The notes: generated by a model not told the origin, from the letters alone. A stretch of DNA of 64,000 nucleotides from Prevotella melaninogenica (GCF_018127965.1 NZ_CP072349.1:996001-1060000); one strand, 5' to 3'. Counted from the stretch's first letter, positions 9,523 through 21,387 are shown. Made by a program: numbers and translations.

Positions 9523-9530
9523 TCTTTGTT
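9523..9530 (+). promoter_or_regulatory. Possible -7 box for the gene at 9574
   Basis: TATCTTTG about 45 bp before the ATG; no clear -33 element was found. Confidence 0.45.
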
Positions 9531-9573
9531 TTTTCAATAGCTTTTTATCAAACCTATTAATAAAACACCATCG

Positions 9574-10296
9574 ATGATGAACAATAAAACAGGATTATAT
9601 AAAACAGATGCGATACGGAGAATATACAGAATGAAATTGAGGAGAACCTCTAATAACTATCTTAGAGGAATACTCTGTTGTGTATTTTTGTTACAAGTAT
9701 ATATGCTCAATGCACAGATGTCAACAGAGGTTATATATGTTAAAAACGGAATCGTAAAAAGCTTTTATGAGGTAGATGATAATCAATTACAAGGTGGGGG
9801 AATTTCTTATCGTCACATTGGACGTACGATTTCATTGAACAGCAAAACATATCCCTTCTATGTAAATTTAGAAGATAATGCCAGTATTAGAAGGTTTATA
9901 AATCCTAAGGATACTATGGGTTATAAACAATTTTACAATGAGGATTTTGCTTTAGATGCTCAAAAGGGTATTTATAAATATGATTTAGGACTTTCGCCAT
10001 TTGAATACACATATGATAGAGTTGTATCATCATCGGGGTGTTGGTATTATCCAAAGAGGAATCGCAAACAGATAATAGCTTGTTATTATTTTTCAGGATA
10101 TGTAATTCTATATCACGTAAATATAAAGAAGAAGGATATTGATTCACACTATAGGATTAATAAAATGCTTGAGCAAAAGACATTTATGATTCTGAAAGAA
10201 GCAGAAAAATTAGATTATATACCTTTAAAGGTTACCTCGTCAATGGGGTTGAGAAACACCCCAGTTTATTCTATATTTCGCTACTTAGAGGAATAA
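9574..10296 (+). CDS. Hypothetical secreted or membrane-anchored protein
   Basis: 240 aa, family not recognised. Basic N-terminus followed by one hydrophobic stretch (about residues 31-48, YLRGILCCVFLLQVYMLNAQ), which looks like a signal peptide ending at NAQ; the ATG at 9631 (MKLRRTSNNY) would give a more compact signal peptide and may be the real start. The rest is soluble, rich in Tyr, Lys and Asn, with no motif I know. It stands alone between ldhA and the thiamine operon. Confidence 0.6.
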   Translation: MMNNKTGLYKTDAIRRIYRMKLRRTSNNYLRGILCCVFLLQVYMLNAQMSTEVIYVKNGIVKSFYEVDDNQLQGGGISYRHIGRTISLNSKTYPFYVNLEDNASIRRFINPKDTMGYKQFYNEDFALDAQKGIYKYDLGLSPFEYTYDRVVSSSGCWYYPKRNRKQIIACYYFSGYVILYHVNIKKKDIDSHYRINKMLEQKTFMILKEAEKLDYIPLKVTSSMGLRNTPVYSIFRYLEE

Positions 10297-10355
10297 TAAA
10301 AGGTCAATTGGAGAATCTTTTTATTGAGTTTGAATTCATATTAGTCTGAACTTAA

Positions 10356-10943
10356 TTAAAGAAGTGTTCGAATATGGTTCAGATATTCATCTACTTGTGG
10401 GTCTGACATACGCTTCCATATATCTCCTAATAACGCAACACCACCAAAGTGCCATTCTTTAACAAGTGGAATGTTATTAGCAGTTATACCTCCCAAGGCA
10501 ATTACTTTTTCGTCAATTACATTCTCTACGGCAGCCTGCTTAAGTGAGGTAGGGGAGAAGGCTGCATGATATCCAACCTTAGAAATACTATCAAAGATAG
10601 GACTCAAGAATACATAGTCTTTTGAGTCTTTTTGTGTTATAACTTCCTCTATTGTATGACAAGAGCAAGAGATGCTTCCATGATAAGCATTAGGGATCAC
10701 AGAACAGCGCCGATTCAAATGAATACCATGAAGCTTATATTCTTCTGCCAATTCGAAATGTTCGTGCAGAATGATTCGACTGTGCCACTGTTCTGGTATT
10801 TGAAGAAGAAGTTGCTTGTAGGCTTCTAATGATGCTTCAGGCTTACGCAGATGCAATAAGTCAAGCCCTTGTGAAAAGAGTTTACCTATGAAAGTAGCCT
10901 CTCCCGATAAGAACTCGGGAGAGGTAATGGTTATCCATTTCAT
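10356..10943 (-). CDS. Thiamine phosphate synthase / TenI-like protein
   Basis: 195 aa TIM-barrel protein of the ThiE/TenI family. It shares LHLRKP near residues 31-36, GIHLN, and the phosphate-binding ALGGITANNI loop with ThiE, but is shorter and more diverged than the second ThiE copy in the operon (13339-13974). TenI-type members are thiazole tautomerases or poorly understood ThiE paralogues, so this may do either job. It is the last gene of the thiamine operon, 10 bp after thi4. Confidence 0.75.
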   Translation of the reverse strand: MKWITITSPEFLSGEATFIGKLFSQGLDLLHLRKPEASLEAYKQLLLQIPEQWHSRIILHEHFELAEEYKLHGIHLNRRCSVIPNAYHGSISCSCHTIEEVITQKDSKDYVFLSPIFDSISKVGYHAAFSPTSLKQAAVENVIDEKVIALGGITANNIPLVKEWHFGGVALLGDIWKRMSDPQVDEYLNHIRTLL

Positions 10944-10953
10944 TAGATGATAT

Positions 10954-11727
10954 TTATTTCTTTAGTTTCTTTATAATCAAATCGGCTACCTTCTTGCCTG
11001 ATAGTAACATACCACCAAATATTGGACCCATTCTTGGAGTTCCTGCTACGGCTGAAGAAGCCATGCCACAGACATAGAGTCTAGGGTAAATTTCACGCGT
11101 TCCTTCAACGACCATGCGTTCACCTTCAGCTACATCTAAGGACTTTTCACCCACAACTCCGCCTGTAGCAGTGTCAAGTTGGATACCATTCTTACGTGCC
11201 ACAACTTTACATATCTCGCTGTCGTGACCAGTGCCATCAATCACACATTTAGACATGATGTTTAATGGGTCAACATGTAGTCCTTCACGAAGGACTGGAG
11301 TCCAGTTGACAACAACACCACTTACAACATCATTCTTGAAGACAACATCCTCAACAGAATAGCAGTTGAAGATTGTTGCACCAGCATGAGCTGCATGATA
11401 AAGCAAAGCGGAGGTACTTTCAACGGAGTCAATGGTGTAAAGTTCGTTTTCATAAGGCTGATAGCTGATGTTGAACTCCTTGACAATGTGCAACGCTTCT
11501 TCCTGTATAACGATTTGGTTAAACATCATTGCGCCACCCCACATACCCCCGCCAGGTGACAACTTACGGTCAAATAAAGCTGTTTTTAATCCTGCTTTGG
11601 CCAGATAATAGGCTGCAACAATACCTGAAGGTCCGCCACCAACGATGGCAACATCCAGTTCTAAATTACGCTGAAGTTTGTCGAAATAGGTACTAATAAT
11701 ACCTTTTGATACTTGTGTCTCAATCAT
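10954..11727 (-). CDS. thi4: Sulfide-dependent ADP-thiazole synthase, Thi4 family
   Basis: 257 aa FAD/NAD-fold protein that makes the thiazole part of thiamine from NAD and glycine. It has the dinucleotide motif AIVGGGPSGIVAAYYLAKAG, RKLSPGGGMWGG, and the C-terminal CGMASSAVAGTPRMGP..GGM. At the position of the sulfur-donating cysteine of yeast Thi4 (C-M-D-P) it has histidine (GLHVDP, His151). Family knowledge says such His-type enzymes are catalytic, use free sulfide and iron, and suit anaerobes. No thiFSGH genes accompany it, so Thi4 probably replaces that pathway. Confidence 0.9.
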   Translation of the reverse strand: MIETQVSKGIISTYFDKLQRNLELDVAIVGGGPSGIVAAYYLAKAGLKTALFDRKLSPGGGMWGGAMMFNQIVIQEEALHIVKEFNISYQPYENELYTIDSVESTSALLYHAAHAGATIFNCYSVEDVVFKNDVVSGVVVNWTPVLREGLHVDPLNIMSKCVIDGTGHDSEICKVVARKNGIQLDTATGGVVGEKSLDVAEGERMVVEGTREIYPRLYVCGMASSAVAGTPRMGPIFGGMLLSGKKVADLIIKKLKK

Positions 11728-11765
11728 AATAAATTTATATTTATGGATAATTGTTATTCTTTTGT

Positions 11766-13338
<1,573 letters not shown>

Positions 13339-13342
<4 letters not shown>

Positions 13343-13974
13343 TTATTGTTTGATTTAAGTTCATTGATAAATCTTTTCATTGTGGTAACTGGGTTATCAT
13401 CATTGTTAGCATTAAGGATAGCACCACTAACAGCTACACCACTTACCCCTGTCTGCATTATATCCGATACATCTTGTAGAAGTATACCACCAATAGCAAT
13501 GACAGGGATATTAATCCCGTAAGCAGTCATTTGCTCAATGATACGTCTATAGCCGTCTAACCCTAAGATAGGAGATAGCTTTTTCTTGGTAGTAGTAAAG
13601 CGGAATGGACCGCAACCAATGTAGTCTGCTCCAGCAGAATAAATACGTTTGACATCCTCAAAAGTATTTGCTGTACCACCAATGATTTTATCCTTTCCAA
13701 GAAGACGACGTGCTTCATCGATAGGCATATCGTTCTTACCAAGATGCACACCATCAGCTCCCAACCTTTCTACCAGTTCTACATAATCATCAAGAAGGAA
13801 GACAGCATCGTATTGTCTGCATAGTTTTCTCGTACTTTCAGCAGTCTTCAGAATCTCCTCTTCTGAAGCATCCTTCATTCGAAGTTGAATCCATCGGCAT
13901 CCTCCTTCAAGTGCCATTCGAACGCCATCTAAGTAATCATAGCGTTCATTGGCATGTGTAATAAATTGTATCAT
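13339..13974 (-). CDS. thiE: Thiamine phosphate synthase ThiE
   Basis: 211 aa cytoplasmic TIM-barrel enzyme that couples the pyrimidine and thiazole phosphates to thiamine phosphate. Family motifs are in order: WIQLRMKDASE, FLLDDYVELVERLGADGVHLGKND, GGTANTFEDV, ADYIGCGPFRFTTTK and IPVIAIGGI. It overlaps thiD upstream and thiC downstream by ATGA junctions, so all three are probably translationally coupled. Confidence 0.94.
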
Positions 13975-14785
13975 AAAGTTATTAGTTTCTCAGGATTAAA
14001 CAAATGGTTAACAGGTCCGTGTCCTTCGCCTATATGAATATCCTTACCAGCCGCCAATGCTTGAGAAAGATAGTTCTTTGCAGCAGCTATGGCGTCAGTT
14101 AATTCCAGTCCACGTGCTATAAAGGAAGTGATAGCAGAGGATAGTGTACAACCTGTTCCATGAGTGTTTTGCGTATCTATTGTCTTATGGGTGAAGGTTT
14201 GTACTATTCCATTAGTCATATATAGTCGGTCTATCTTTCTATCTCCTGTCATATGTCCTCCTTTTATCAAGACAGCTTTACAGCCCAAACTCAGGATTCT
14301 TTGTGCTGCTATATCCATGTCATCAATGGTTTTATTTTCATGTTTGACAATATTTCTGCCTCAGGAAGATTAGGGGTCAGTAGGGTAGACAAAGGAAGCA
14401 AGGATTGACAAAATAGTTCTAAAGCATCTTGTTTCATAAGTCTAAAGCCACTCGTAGATACCATAATCGGATCAATCACTATCGGAATGTTCGGATAAAG
14501 CTTCAATGTATCAGCTATGGCGTGTATAGTAGCACTGTCATTTACCATCCCAATCTTTACAGCATCAGGTTTTATATCTTCCATAACCGCTTTAATCTGA
14601 TCTGCAACAATAAGAGGATTCACTCCATGAACAGCCTGTACACCTTTCGTGTTTTGCACAGTAATAGATGTAATTGCAGTTGCTGCATAGACGCCCAAGG
14701 CTGACATAGTCTTTATGTCTGCTTGTATTCCAGCTCCACCACTACAGTCAGAGCCTGCAATTGTCAATGCACAAATATACCTCAT
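13971..14785 (-). CDS. thiD: Hydroxymethylpyrimidine (phosphate) kinase ThiD (frameshifted)
   Basis: Kinase that phosphorylates HMP and HMP-P. N-terminal half: ALTIAGSDCSGGAGIQADIK, VKIGMVND, VIDPIMVSTSG. C-terminal half: AVLIKGGH, DTQNTHGTGCTLSSAI (anion hole and catalytic Asp region). The halves lie in different frames and join at about 14330-14333, where one more A (minus strand) restores ..NMKIKTIDDMDIAAQR and a 271 aa protein of normal length. It is the first gene of the operon, 109 bp behind the TPP riboswitch core. Confidence 0.88.
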
Positions 14786-14841
14786 GCACCATATCGGTTT
14801 GTAGAGGTACGTCTATTGCAGTTTTTCAAAAGATGATACGA

Positions 14842-14893
14842 GATAGAAAACAGTCTCATTAATGACGAACAAAGTGTAAGTATAGAATGAGAC
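14842..14893 (-). terminator. Riboswitch-controlled terminator upstream of thiD
   Basis: On the minus strand GTCTCATT (14886-14893) pairs with AATGAGAC (14853-14860) and is followed by TGTTTTCT. It directly abuts the TPP aptamer, so ligand binding would favour this terminator and stop the operon. Confidence 0.75.
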
Positions 14894-14968
14894 AATCCCT
14901 GCGGCTGCATTATCAGCGTCAGGTTCTATGGGTATAATCTCAGCAACACAACCGTGAAGCACCCCTTG
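14894..14968 (-). promoter_or_regulatory. TPP riboswitch (THI element)
   Basis: On the minus strand the conserved THI-box parts appear in order: GGGGTGC, GCTGAGATTATACCC, GAACCTGA, GATAATGC and AGGGA. It heads the thiamine operon, so thiamine diphosphate should switch off thiD-thiE-thiC-thi4-thiE2. Confidence 0.95.
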
Positions 14969-14992
14969 TTTCTTAATTTATTTATCTGTTGA

Positions 14993-15000
14993 CAAAAGTA
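14993..15000 (-). promoter_or_regulatory. -7 box of the thiamine operon
   Basis: Minus-strand TACTTTTG about 25 bp before the riboswitch core; no clear -33 element. Confidence 0.5.
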
Positions 15001-15124
15001 TATGTTATTACTTAAATAAGAAATAGTTATCTTATATTTAACTTATATTTAACGTTTAGTACGTCATATTATATAGTTCCCTCCCTAATTAAAAGCCTAT
15101 GTTTGCCAAGGAGTTGATGCCCCG

Positions 15125-15157
15125 CACATATGGTGTTGATGGTAAACACCAATGGTG
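15125..15157. repeat. 22-bp-phased palindrome array, copy b (2 units)
   Basis: CACATATGGTG at 15125 and CACCAATGGTG at 15147, 22 bp apart, with GATGGTAAA between them. Same family and orientation as the copy at 9351. Confidence 0.78.
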
Positions 15158-15292
15158 TTAGGTGCTAAATACCTTGCAATAGTTAGCCAAAGTGAAAGCT
15201 ATTTATTATTGCCATACCTCAGATATAGTCATTATTCTCTATTCTTGACCTTTTTATAGGAGTTTTCGATACATATATTGCAGAAAAATATG

Positions 15293-15300
15293 TAAATTTG
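15293..15300 (+). promoter_or_regulatory. -7 box for the DMT gene pair
   Basis: TAAATTTG 37 bp before the start codon at 15337. Confidence 0.5.
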
Positions 15301-15336
15301 CACTTATATTAGCGTTAATCAACACACATATAAATC

Positions 15337-16260
15337 GTGAATAATTCTTCCACTATAAAGGGTTATGGTTATGCCAGCCTTTCTGCAATTACGTTCGGTA
15401 CTATCCCGCTTTTCTCCATTCCTGTAATGGAGTCGGGAATGTTACTGCCGTCAGTTTTAATCTATCGTTTCGCCTTCGGTTGTCTTTTTATGATGGCGAT
15501 CCTCTTATGGCGTAAGCAAAATCTACATATACGTTGGGGAGATGGACTCCGTATCACGTTCCTTTCGATTCTGTATGCTGTGTCGGCTGTATGCCTTTTC
15601 AGTAGTTACGAATATATGCCTGGTGGTATAGCTACTACCCTGCTGTTCTCTTATCCGGTATGGACGGAGGTTCTTCTCATTCTTTTCTTTAACGAAAAAC
15701 TTACAATTCGCATATCCTTAGCTATTTTACTTGCTATTGCCGGTGTGGCTTTTCTTGGTGGAATAGGGCATACAGACGGTATTAAGTCGATGTGGGGTGT
15801 TACACTTGCCATGTCTTCAGGACTGCTGTATGCTATCTATATGGTACTTTTCCCTAACATGCGTATTCGTAAATTGCCAGCGTTGAAGGTTAATTTCTAT
15901 ATCTTCTTTATGGCAATGTTGCTACTCATCCTTTATGCAACATTTACGACAGGAGGGGTACAACGAATCACGAATGCAGACTCTTTCCTTTCACTGATAC
16001 TACTGGGTTTGATTCCAACCACTATCAGTAATGTTACGTTGGTTCGTTCACTCACCTTGATAGATTCAGCCAGTGTTGCTATCTTAGGAGCCTTTGAGCC
16101 ACTCACTGCAATGACTATTGGTATCACACTCATGGGCGAACCACTCACAACATCTATTGTCATCGGTTGTGTACTTATCATTACTTCCGTAATAATTCTT
16201 ATCACAAAGGGCAAAACCTTACCTAATCCTCTTAGGAAATATGCCGAACATCAAGAATAA
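15337..16260 (+). CDS. EamA/DMT family transporter
   Basis: 307 aa inner-membrane protein with about ten transmembrane helices in two EamA repeats. The first repeat starts GYGYASLSAITFGTIPLFSIP, the second around residue 155 (MWGVTLAMSSGLLYAIYMVLF). The start codon is GTG. Members export metabolites or amino acids; the substrate is not evident. Its last 20 bases overlap the start of a second DMT gene, so the two may form a heteromeric or paralogous pair. Confidence 0.85.
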   Translation: MNNSSTIKGYGYASLSAITFGTIPLFSIPVMESGMLLPSVLIYRFAFGCLFMMAILLWRKQNLHIRWGDGLRITFLSILYAVSAVCLFSSYEYMPGGIATTLLFSYPVWTEVLLILFFNEKLTIRISLAILLAIAGVAFLGGIGHTDGIKSMWGVTLAMSSGLLYAIYMVLFPNMRIRKLPALKVNFYIFFMAMLLLILYATFTTGGVQRITNADSFLSLILLGLIPTTISNVTLVRSLTLIDSASVAILGAFEPLTAMTIGITLMGEPLTTSIVIGCVLIITSVIILITKGKTLPNPLRKYAEHQE

Positions 16261-17120
16261 AACATACTATGGCATCTTCTTGCCATTGCTATTGTCGCCG
16301 TATGGGGCACTACCTTTGTAAACACGAAGGTGCTTTATAACAGTGGGTTGACACCGTTGGAAATCTTTTTCCTACGCTTTGTTATTGCCTATATTTGTAT
16401 ATGGTTTATCTCGCCACGTCAGCTCTTTTCTCGTACATTGCGTGATGAGTTAATTATGGTTTTATTAGGTATAACGGGTGGTTCGGTGTTCTTCCTTGCT
16501 GAGAACTATGCAGTGGGCCTTACCTATGTCAATAACGTTAGTTTCATTGTTTGTACTGCACCACTGCTTACAGTACTACTTGGTATCACCTTTGTGAAGA
16601 GTATTAAAGCAAGTTGGTCACTGATTCTCGGTTCGTTGATAGCCTTAATGGGTGTTGCCATCGTTATCTTCAATGGTAGTTTTGTCCTACATCTGAATCC
16701 TTGGGGCGACCTCCTCACGTTGTTGGCATCACTATGTTGGGCTGTCTATTCCTTACTAATGAAGAAGATATCAAACAGTTATTCAGCTGTTTTTATAACA
16801 CGTAAGATTTTCTTCTACGGACTTGTAACGGTATTGCCAGCCTTTCTTTTGACCCATGGACGGCAACTACTTCCATGCTTCTTACACCGAAAGTAATCTT
16901 AAACCTATTGTTCCTTGGTCTTGTAGCGTCTTTTCTTTGCTTTGTTCTATGGACATTAGTCATTGCGAAGATTGGCGCCATGACATCATCGAACTATCTA
17001 TACCTTAACCCTATCACCACAGTAGCAACCAGTGCTATCTTCCTCAATGAGCCAATGACAGCCATAGCCTATGTTGGAAGTGCGTTGATATTAATAGGTG
17101 TGGCGGTATCGAATAAATAA
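16241..17120 (+). CDS. Second EamA/DMT family transporter (two frameshifts)
   Basis: The ATG at 16241 (MPNIKNKTYYG) overlaps the previous gene. The reading frame breaks at the GG at 16271-16272 (one more G restores GHLLAIAIVAVWGTTFVN, the classic first EamA helix) and again near 16866-16872 (one more base restores QLTSMLLTPKVILN). With both repaired the protein is 293 aa, the normal size of a ten-helix DMT transporter, ending SALILIGVAVSNK. Without repair only fragments are translated. Confidence 0.8.
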
Positions 17121-17235
17121 TAGTAGTGCTTTGTAGATACTAACTATTAGGTAAGAAACTGGTAGGGGAGCAAGTTCTCCTTTCTATAAGTCCGTCTTAA
17201 ACTATATTGTCTTTCAATAATAACTTAGTCATAAT

Positions 17236-18000
17236 ATGAGAAAAATAGTATTGATTACTGGTGCTACCAGTGGAATTGGCGAAGCCTGTGCACGTAAGTT
17301 TGCGCAAGGAGGTTATGATGTTATCATTACTGGGCGTAGAGCACAACTTCTTGCTAACCTAAAGAAAGAACTCGAAGCAGAAGGGGTGAGAGTGTTAGCA
17401 CTTGCTTTTGACGTACGTAATCGTAATGCGGCAACTGCAGCTATCAACAGCCTACCACTTGAATGGCAGCAGATTGATGTCTTAATTAACAATGCTGGTT
17501 TGGCTCTTGGCTTAGAACCTGAATACGAAGGTAGCTTTGAAGATTGGGAAACAATGATTGATACCAATATCAAAGGACTCTTAACCATGACACGCCTTGT
17601 TGTTCCAAGAATGGTAAAACGTGATAGCGGACATGTTATTAACATCGGTTCTGTGGCAGGCGATGCAGCCTATGCAGGCGGTAATGTCTATTGTGGTACA
17701 AAGGCTGCTGTAAAGACGATTACCGACGGACTCCGTATTGACCTTGCGCATACTTCTGTACGTGTGACGAACGTAAAGCCTGGATTGGTAGAGACCCACT
17801 TCTCTAACGTACGTTTTCATGGCAATGATGCTCGTGCTGAAAAGGTATATGAGGGTGTTAAGCCACTTACTGGCGCCGATATAGCTGAGGTTGTGTTCTA
17901 TGCTGCTTCCGCTCCTGCCCATGTTCAGATTGCCGAGGTTCTCGTTCTTGCTACGCATCAAGCAAGCGGAAGTGTGTTACATAGAGACACATCAAAGTAA
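17236..18000 (+). CDS. SDR family NAD(P)-dependent oxidoreductase (YdfG-like)
   Basis: 254 aa cytoplasmic classical short-chain dehydrogenase. It has the cofactor motif TGATSGIGE (residues 7-15), NNAG near 90, the catalytic Ser in NIGSVAG and YCGTK for Tyr/Lys, then VKPGLVETHFSNVRF. The GRR after the second strand suggests NADP preference. Closest in character to 3-hydroxy acid/serine dehydrogenases such as E. coli YdfG, but the substrate is an inference. Single gene, with no visible operon partner. Confidence 0.88.
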   Translation: MRKIVLITGATSGIGEACARKFAQGGYDVIITGRRAQLLANLKKELEAEGVRVLALAFDVRNRNAATAAINSLPLEWQQIDVLINNAGLALGLEPEYEGSFEDWETMIDTNIKGLLTMTRLVVPRMVKRDSGHVINIGSVAGDAAYAGGNVYCGTKAAVKTITDGLRIDLAHTSVRVTNVKPGLVETHFSNVRFHGNDARAEKVYEGVKPLTGADIAEVVFYAASAPAHVQIAEVLVLATHQASGSVLHRDTSK

Positions 18001-18328
18001 GTCTTACTTTTCCACCTTGCACAAGGGTAGCATTTAACACAAAGAAGAGAGGATACTTCCACTTGTAAGAGCGATATAAAAGGATATATTAGTTATGGGA
18101 ATACAAGTTTATAATCTAATGTAGATATACCTAATAGACGTATAAACTTATATTCCCATTTGTCTTATTCAATTCAAATTGGGCTATAAACACTTACTTT
18201 TAGAATAGCCAGTGTTTGAATTTATTTTACATTACTCCTTAATCTCTTTATAGAAATTAGGTAAAAATACGTCGTTTTGTTTATCTTCGCAACTATCTTG
18301 TTATTAAGACGTTACACAGAAGCATGAT

Positions 18329-18459
18329 AAAGGTGCTTAATTGGCTTTCAAAGGGCGTTAGTAAGACTTCAAAAGGGCACCTTTTGCAAGCCAAAAGGGC
18401 GTCTTTTCAAAGCCAATTAAGCCTTGACAAGAATGGAACTGGTGAAAAATATTTACAAA
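18329..18459. repeat. GCTTAATTGG element, copy a
   Basis: AAAGGTGCTTAATTGG opens the element. GCTTAATTGGCTTT (18335-18348) and its exact complement (18409-18422) form 14-bp inverted repeats around AAGGGCGTTAGTAAGAC. AAAATATTTACAAA follows about 30 bp later. Related elements lie at 27542, 35119, 39910 and 50790. The rest of this gene-free region (18001-18549) holds nothing else I recognise. Confidence 0.8.
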
Positions 18460-18549
18460 GTAGACTGTTCTTTCTGCTGTAAAGGGTTCTACTTCTCTAT
18501 TATATCAATAAAGAGCATTGTATGCTAAAACCTTTTCTTAGAATGTTTA

Positions 18550-19844
18550 TTATTCTTTAGATTTCTTCTCACGAGCAGTCTTAATTCTATCTTGAATCAT
18601 TTGATAGTGTGAGATAGCATGTTTACGAGCATTGATAATCTGGAATCTATAGACAAAGCAGGTTGTAACAAATATACAGCTGCTTGTATCCATAAAGCAC
18701 GAACTTCTGGCAATACATCATCAATGGTAGCACCCATAGAGGCTATTCGTAGGTATCCACGAACGCCAAAGGTAGAAGGAATAAGCCAACTAACACCCTG
18801 CCAGCCACCAGGAATACTACTCTGTGGCCATGATGCACCCGTAAGGAAGAGGAATGGAATAGACGTGAACACCACTAAAAGCATCACATTCTCACGATAA
18901 CGCACAAGACATGAGATGGTCATACCGAAGAAGATAACGGCTAACAGATATGGTAAAAGAAGCCAAAAGAGGTCAGCAGGACGGGCAAGCATAGTGAAGT
19001 TAAACAAATGGGGTACAACCATTGTTACGTATGCTGCCATAACACAATAAATCATGAAATAGCAAGAGGACTTACCAAGTACTATCTTCATAATTCCATT
19101 GTAGTGCTTACCGATAGGGACAAGGTCTTGGAAACGGTTGTTTTCACGTGCTGTACCTGCTGATAAGCCAATTCCGAGAAGTAATGTTTGCTGTAGTATA
19201 AGAATCAACACACCAGGAAGAATAGCATTACCATAACCTCCCGTTGTATTAAAGATAGGTTCTGCATCTACTATCATTGGTTCGGTGCTAACCTCTTCAT
19301 CTCTTTCTGTAAACGATAGAGAATGTTCTTTCTTTATGTCAGTACCCATTTCCATTGATACTGCCAATGCAGTCTGATAGATAGCCTTATAGGTAAGCAT
19401 CAGACTCATGTCACAATATACACCCACATGAGCCTTTTCACCACGGTGCAAAGTGCGTTCAAAGTCACTTGGAAAGTAGAGTACACCATGTACAGCTTGT
19501 TTCCCTACCAATGCTTCAGCCTCCTGCAGGTTATTACAATAGTAGGCAGCACGTACATCAGGTGACGCATCAAAGTCTTGAATAAACTCACGTGAAGATG
19601 AAGAGTGAGATAAATCAACAATAGCGACAGGAACTTCACGCACCACCTCATTATTATATATCCATGAGTAAAGCAGTGGGTAAGCCAAAGGTACAAGGAG
19701 AAAGAATATTAATACTCCTTCGTCTTTAATCGTACTCTTCGTTTCCAACCACCATATATAACAAAGAGAAGATAGAAAACTCAGCGGTCCTGAGCTTGCT
19801 TTCTTTTTGTTAGTAGGTTTCGTTGTATTCTTTGTTTCTAACAT
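18550..19844 (-). CDS. ABC-2 type permease, YhhJ/YbhS-like (frameshifted near its C-terminus)
   Basis: Inner-membrane permease with a long extracytoplasmic loop between helix 1 (about residues 43-63) and five helices from about residue 210, ending in the typical GASWPQSSIPGGWQ..IPSTFGVRG segment. The annotated-looking stop at 18597 is premature: near 18660-18672 one missing A shifts the frame. The alternative frame continues TCFVYRFQIINARKHAISHY and stops at 18550, giving 431 aa. Start ATG at 19844. It is the last gene of the TolC-HlyD-permease-permease operon. Confidence 0.82.
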
Positions 19845-19999
19845 AATTGATCGTTTGTTAAGCCCTCTTCTTTGAGAGATTATTTAATCCGTGATGAGTA
19901 ATACACAGAAATATAACTCTTTATAGGACTTTTCCTTTGGTAATATTCTGTACGTAAACTCATCCTTTATGACCGTTAATGTATGATGTTTGTATATCT

Positions 20000-21180
20000 T
20001 TATGGTATATACACATATTCAACCATTGCTCGCTTAATATTTCTAATCACAAGGATTGGCAGTGAGGCAAAAGCCACCAGTGCTACGACATTCACCCATG
20101 CATTTATCAATGGATAACCATTGAAGATACAGATTTGATAAATCATATAGTAATGGCGCAGTGGAATAATCTGTGCTAAGGCTTCAATCATACCATCCAT
20201 AGCAAATAGTGGGAAGGTAGCACCACAGGCTGAGAAACCTACCACAGCCCAAAGAGAACATATACTCATTGACATTCGCAGAGAAGGCATCAATCCAAAG
20301 ACAAAAACACCGAATCCCTGAGATGACAGTACAGTAAGTATGGCAAGAAAGATAATCATGCCCAGCTCACCAGGGTGTGGAAAGTTTAGATAACCATAGA
20401 CATACCATTCATATCCTAAGAATATGGTTAAGAAAATGAGTGTCTGTGGTAATAGCTTACCTGTAAGTGCTAAAAAATATTATTTCCAGCCATAGACATC
20501 CACTCATTAGCTCTACCAAACTTTAGTTCTGTACCGATAGAGTAGGCGGTAATGAGAAACATGAATAGCACCAGAATACCAGGAATCATAATACTACTTA
20601 AATAAACATTATAGTTCATCCAAGGATTACCAACCATGTGTACGTCGAGACCTATTGGCTGAATGATTGTTTTAATCTCATCAGGCGTCTTTCCAAGCAT
20701 CTGCAACTTGGCTGCACCAACAGCTGCAGAACTAAGAGTAGTTACAGTCTTGAGGTCTTTGAAAATCATACCTCCCGCAACGAGTGTCACATTACTATAA
20801 TAGAAAGATACCTCTGGCTGCCGCTGAGAAACAAGTTTTGCCGTTGTTCCTTCTGGTATATATAGGAAACCATATATCTCATTGCGCTGTATGGCTTTAC
20901 GTGCTTCAGATACATTGTTGTAATGCCCTGCGACACGAGTACTTTGGAAACCATCCAACTGACGAATCATAGCACGTGTAACAGAAGTGTTATCATTGTC
21001 GACAACACCACACGGGAGTTTCTCTGGCTGCCCAGTACTCATCAGAGATGTAAAGAAAAAGATGATAACAAGAGGAAAAACCACCATACAACAGATGTAG
21101 ATGGGGTTATGTATCATCAATCCAACTTCACGAGCAGAGAGATTAACAATCCTTCTTATGTATAAGAGTAACTTCTTCAT
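20000..21180 (-). CDS. ABC-2 type permease (frameshifted)
   Basis: Same fold as its downstream neighbour. The N-terminal half starts MKKLLLYIRRIVNLSAREVGLMIHNP, with helix 1 at about 25-45 and a periplasmic loop resembling YhhJ. The C-terminal half has helices with PLFAMDGMIEALAQIIPLRHYY. The halves join at the A6 run 20472-20477: a seventh A restores AGNNIFLALTGKLLPQTLIF and a 393 aa protein. Two such permeases side by side probably form the heterodimeric channel fed by the HlyD protein. Confidence 0.83.
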
Positions 21181-21332
21181 TATGATTAAAAAGCCTCCTC
21201 AACTCCCTCTATAAAAGGATATTATGTGAGGAAAACTGCCTTTAAATGTCTTTGTTAGATGGTCTTTAAATAATGAATTCTTAATAGCTTAGTAGTAAAG
21301 CAAGCCCCTCTGTCTTTAGTGTTAAGCCTTAG

Positions 21333-21387
21333 CACCATTGGTGTTAGCCATCAGCACCACATGTGTTTACCATCAGCACATCTATGG
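21333..21387. repeat. 22-bp-phased palindrome array, copy c (3 units), inside the exporter operon
   Basis: CACCATTGGTG (21333), CACCACATGTG (21355) and CACATCTATGG (21377), each exactly 22 bp after the last, with TTAGCCATCAG and TTTACCATCAG spacers. CTTAGCACC at 21328 and GGTGCTAAG near 21391 bracket the array. It lies between hlyD and the first permease gene. Confidence 0.82.
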
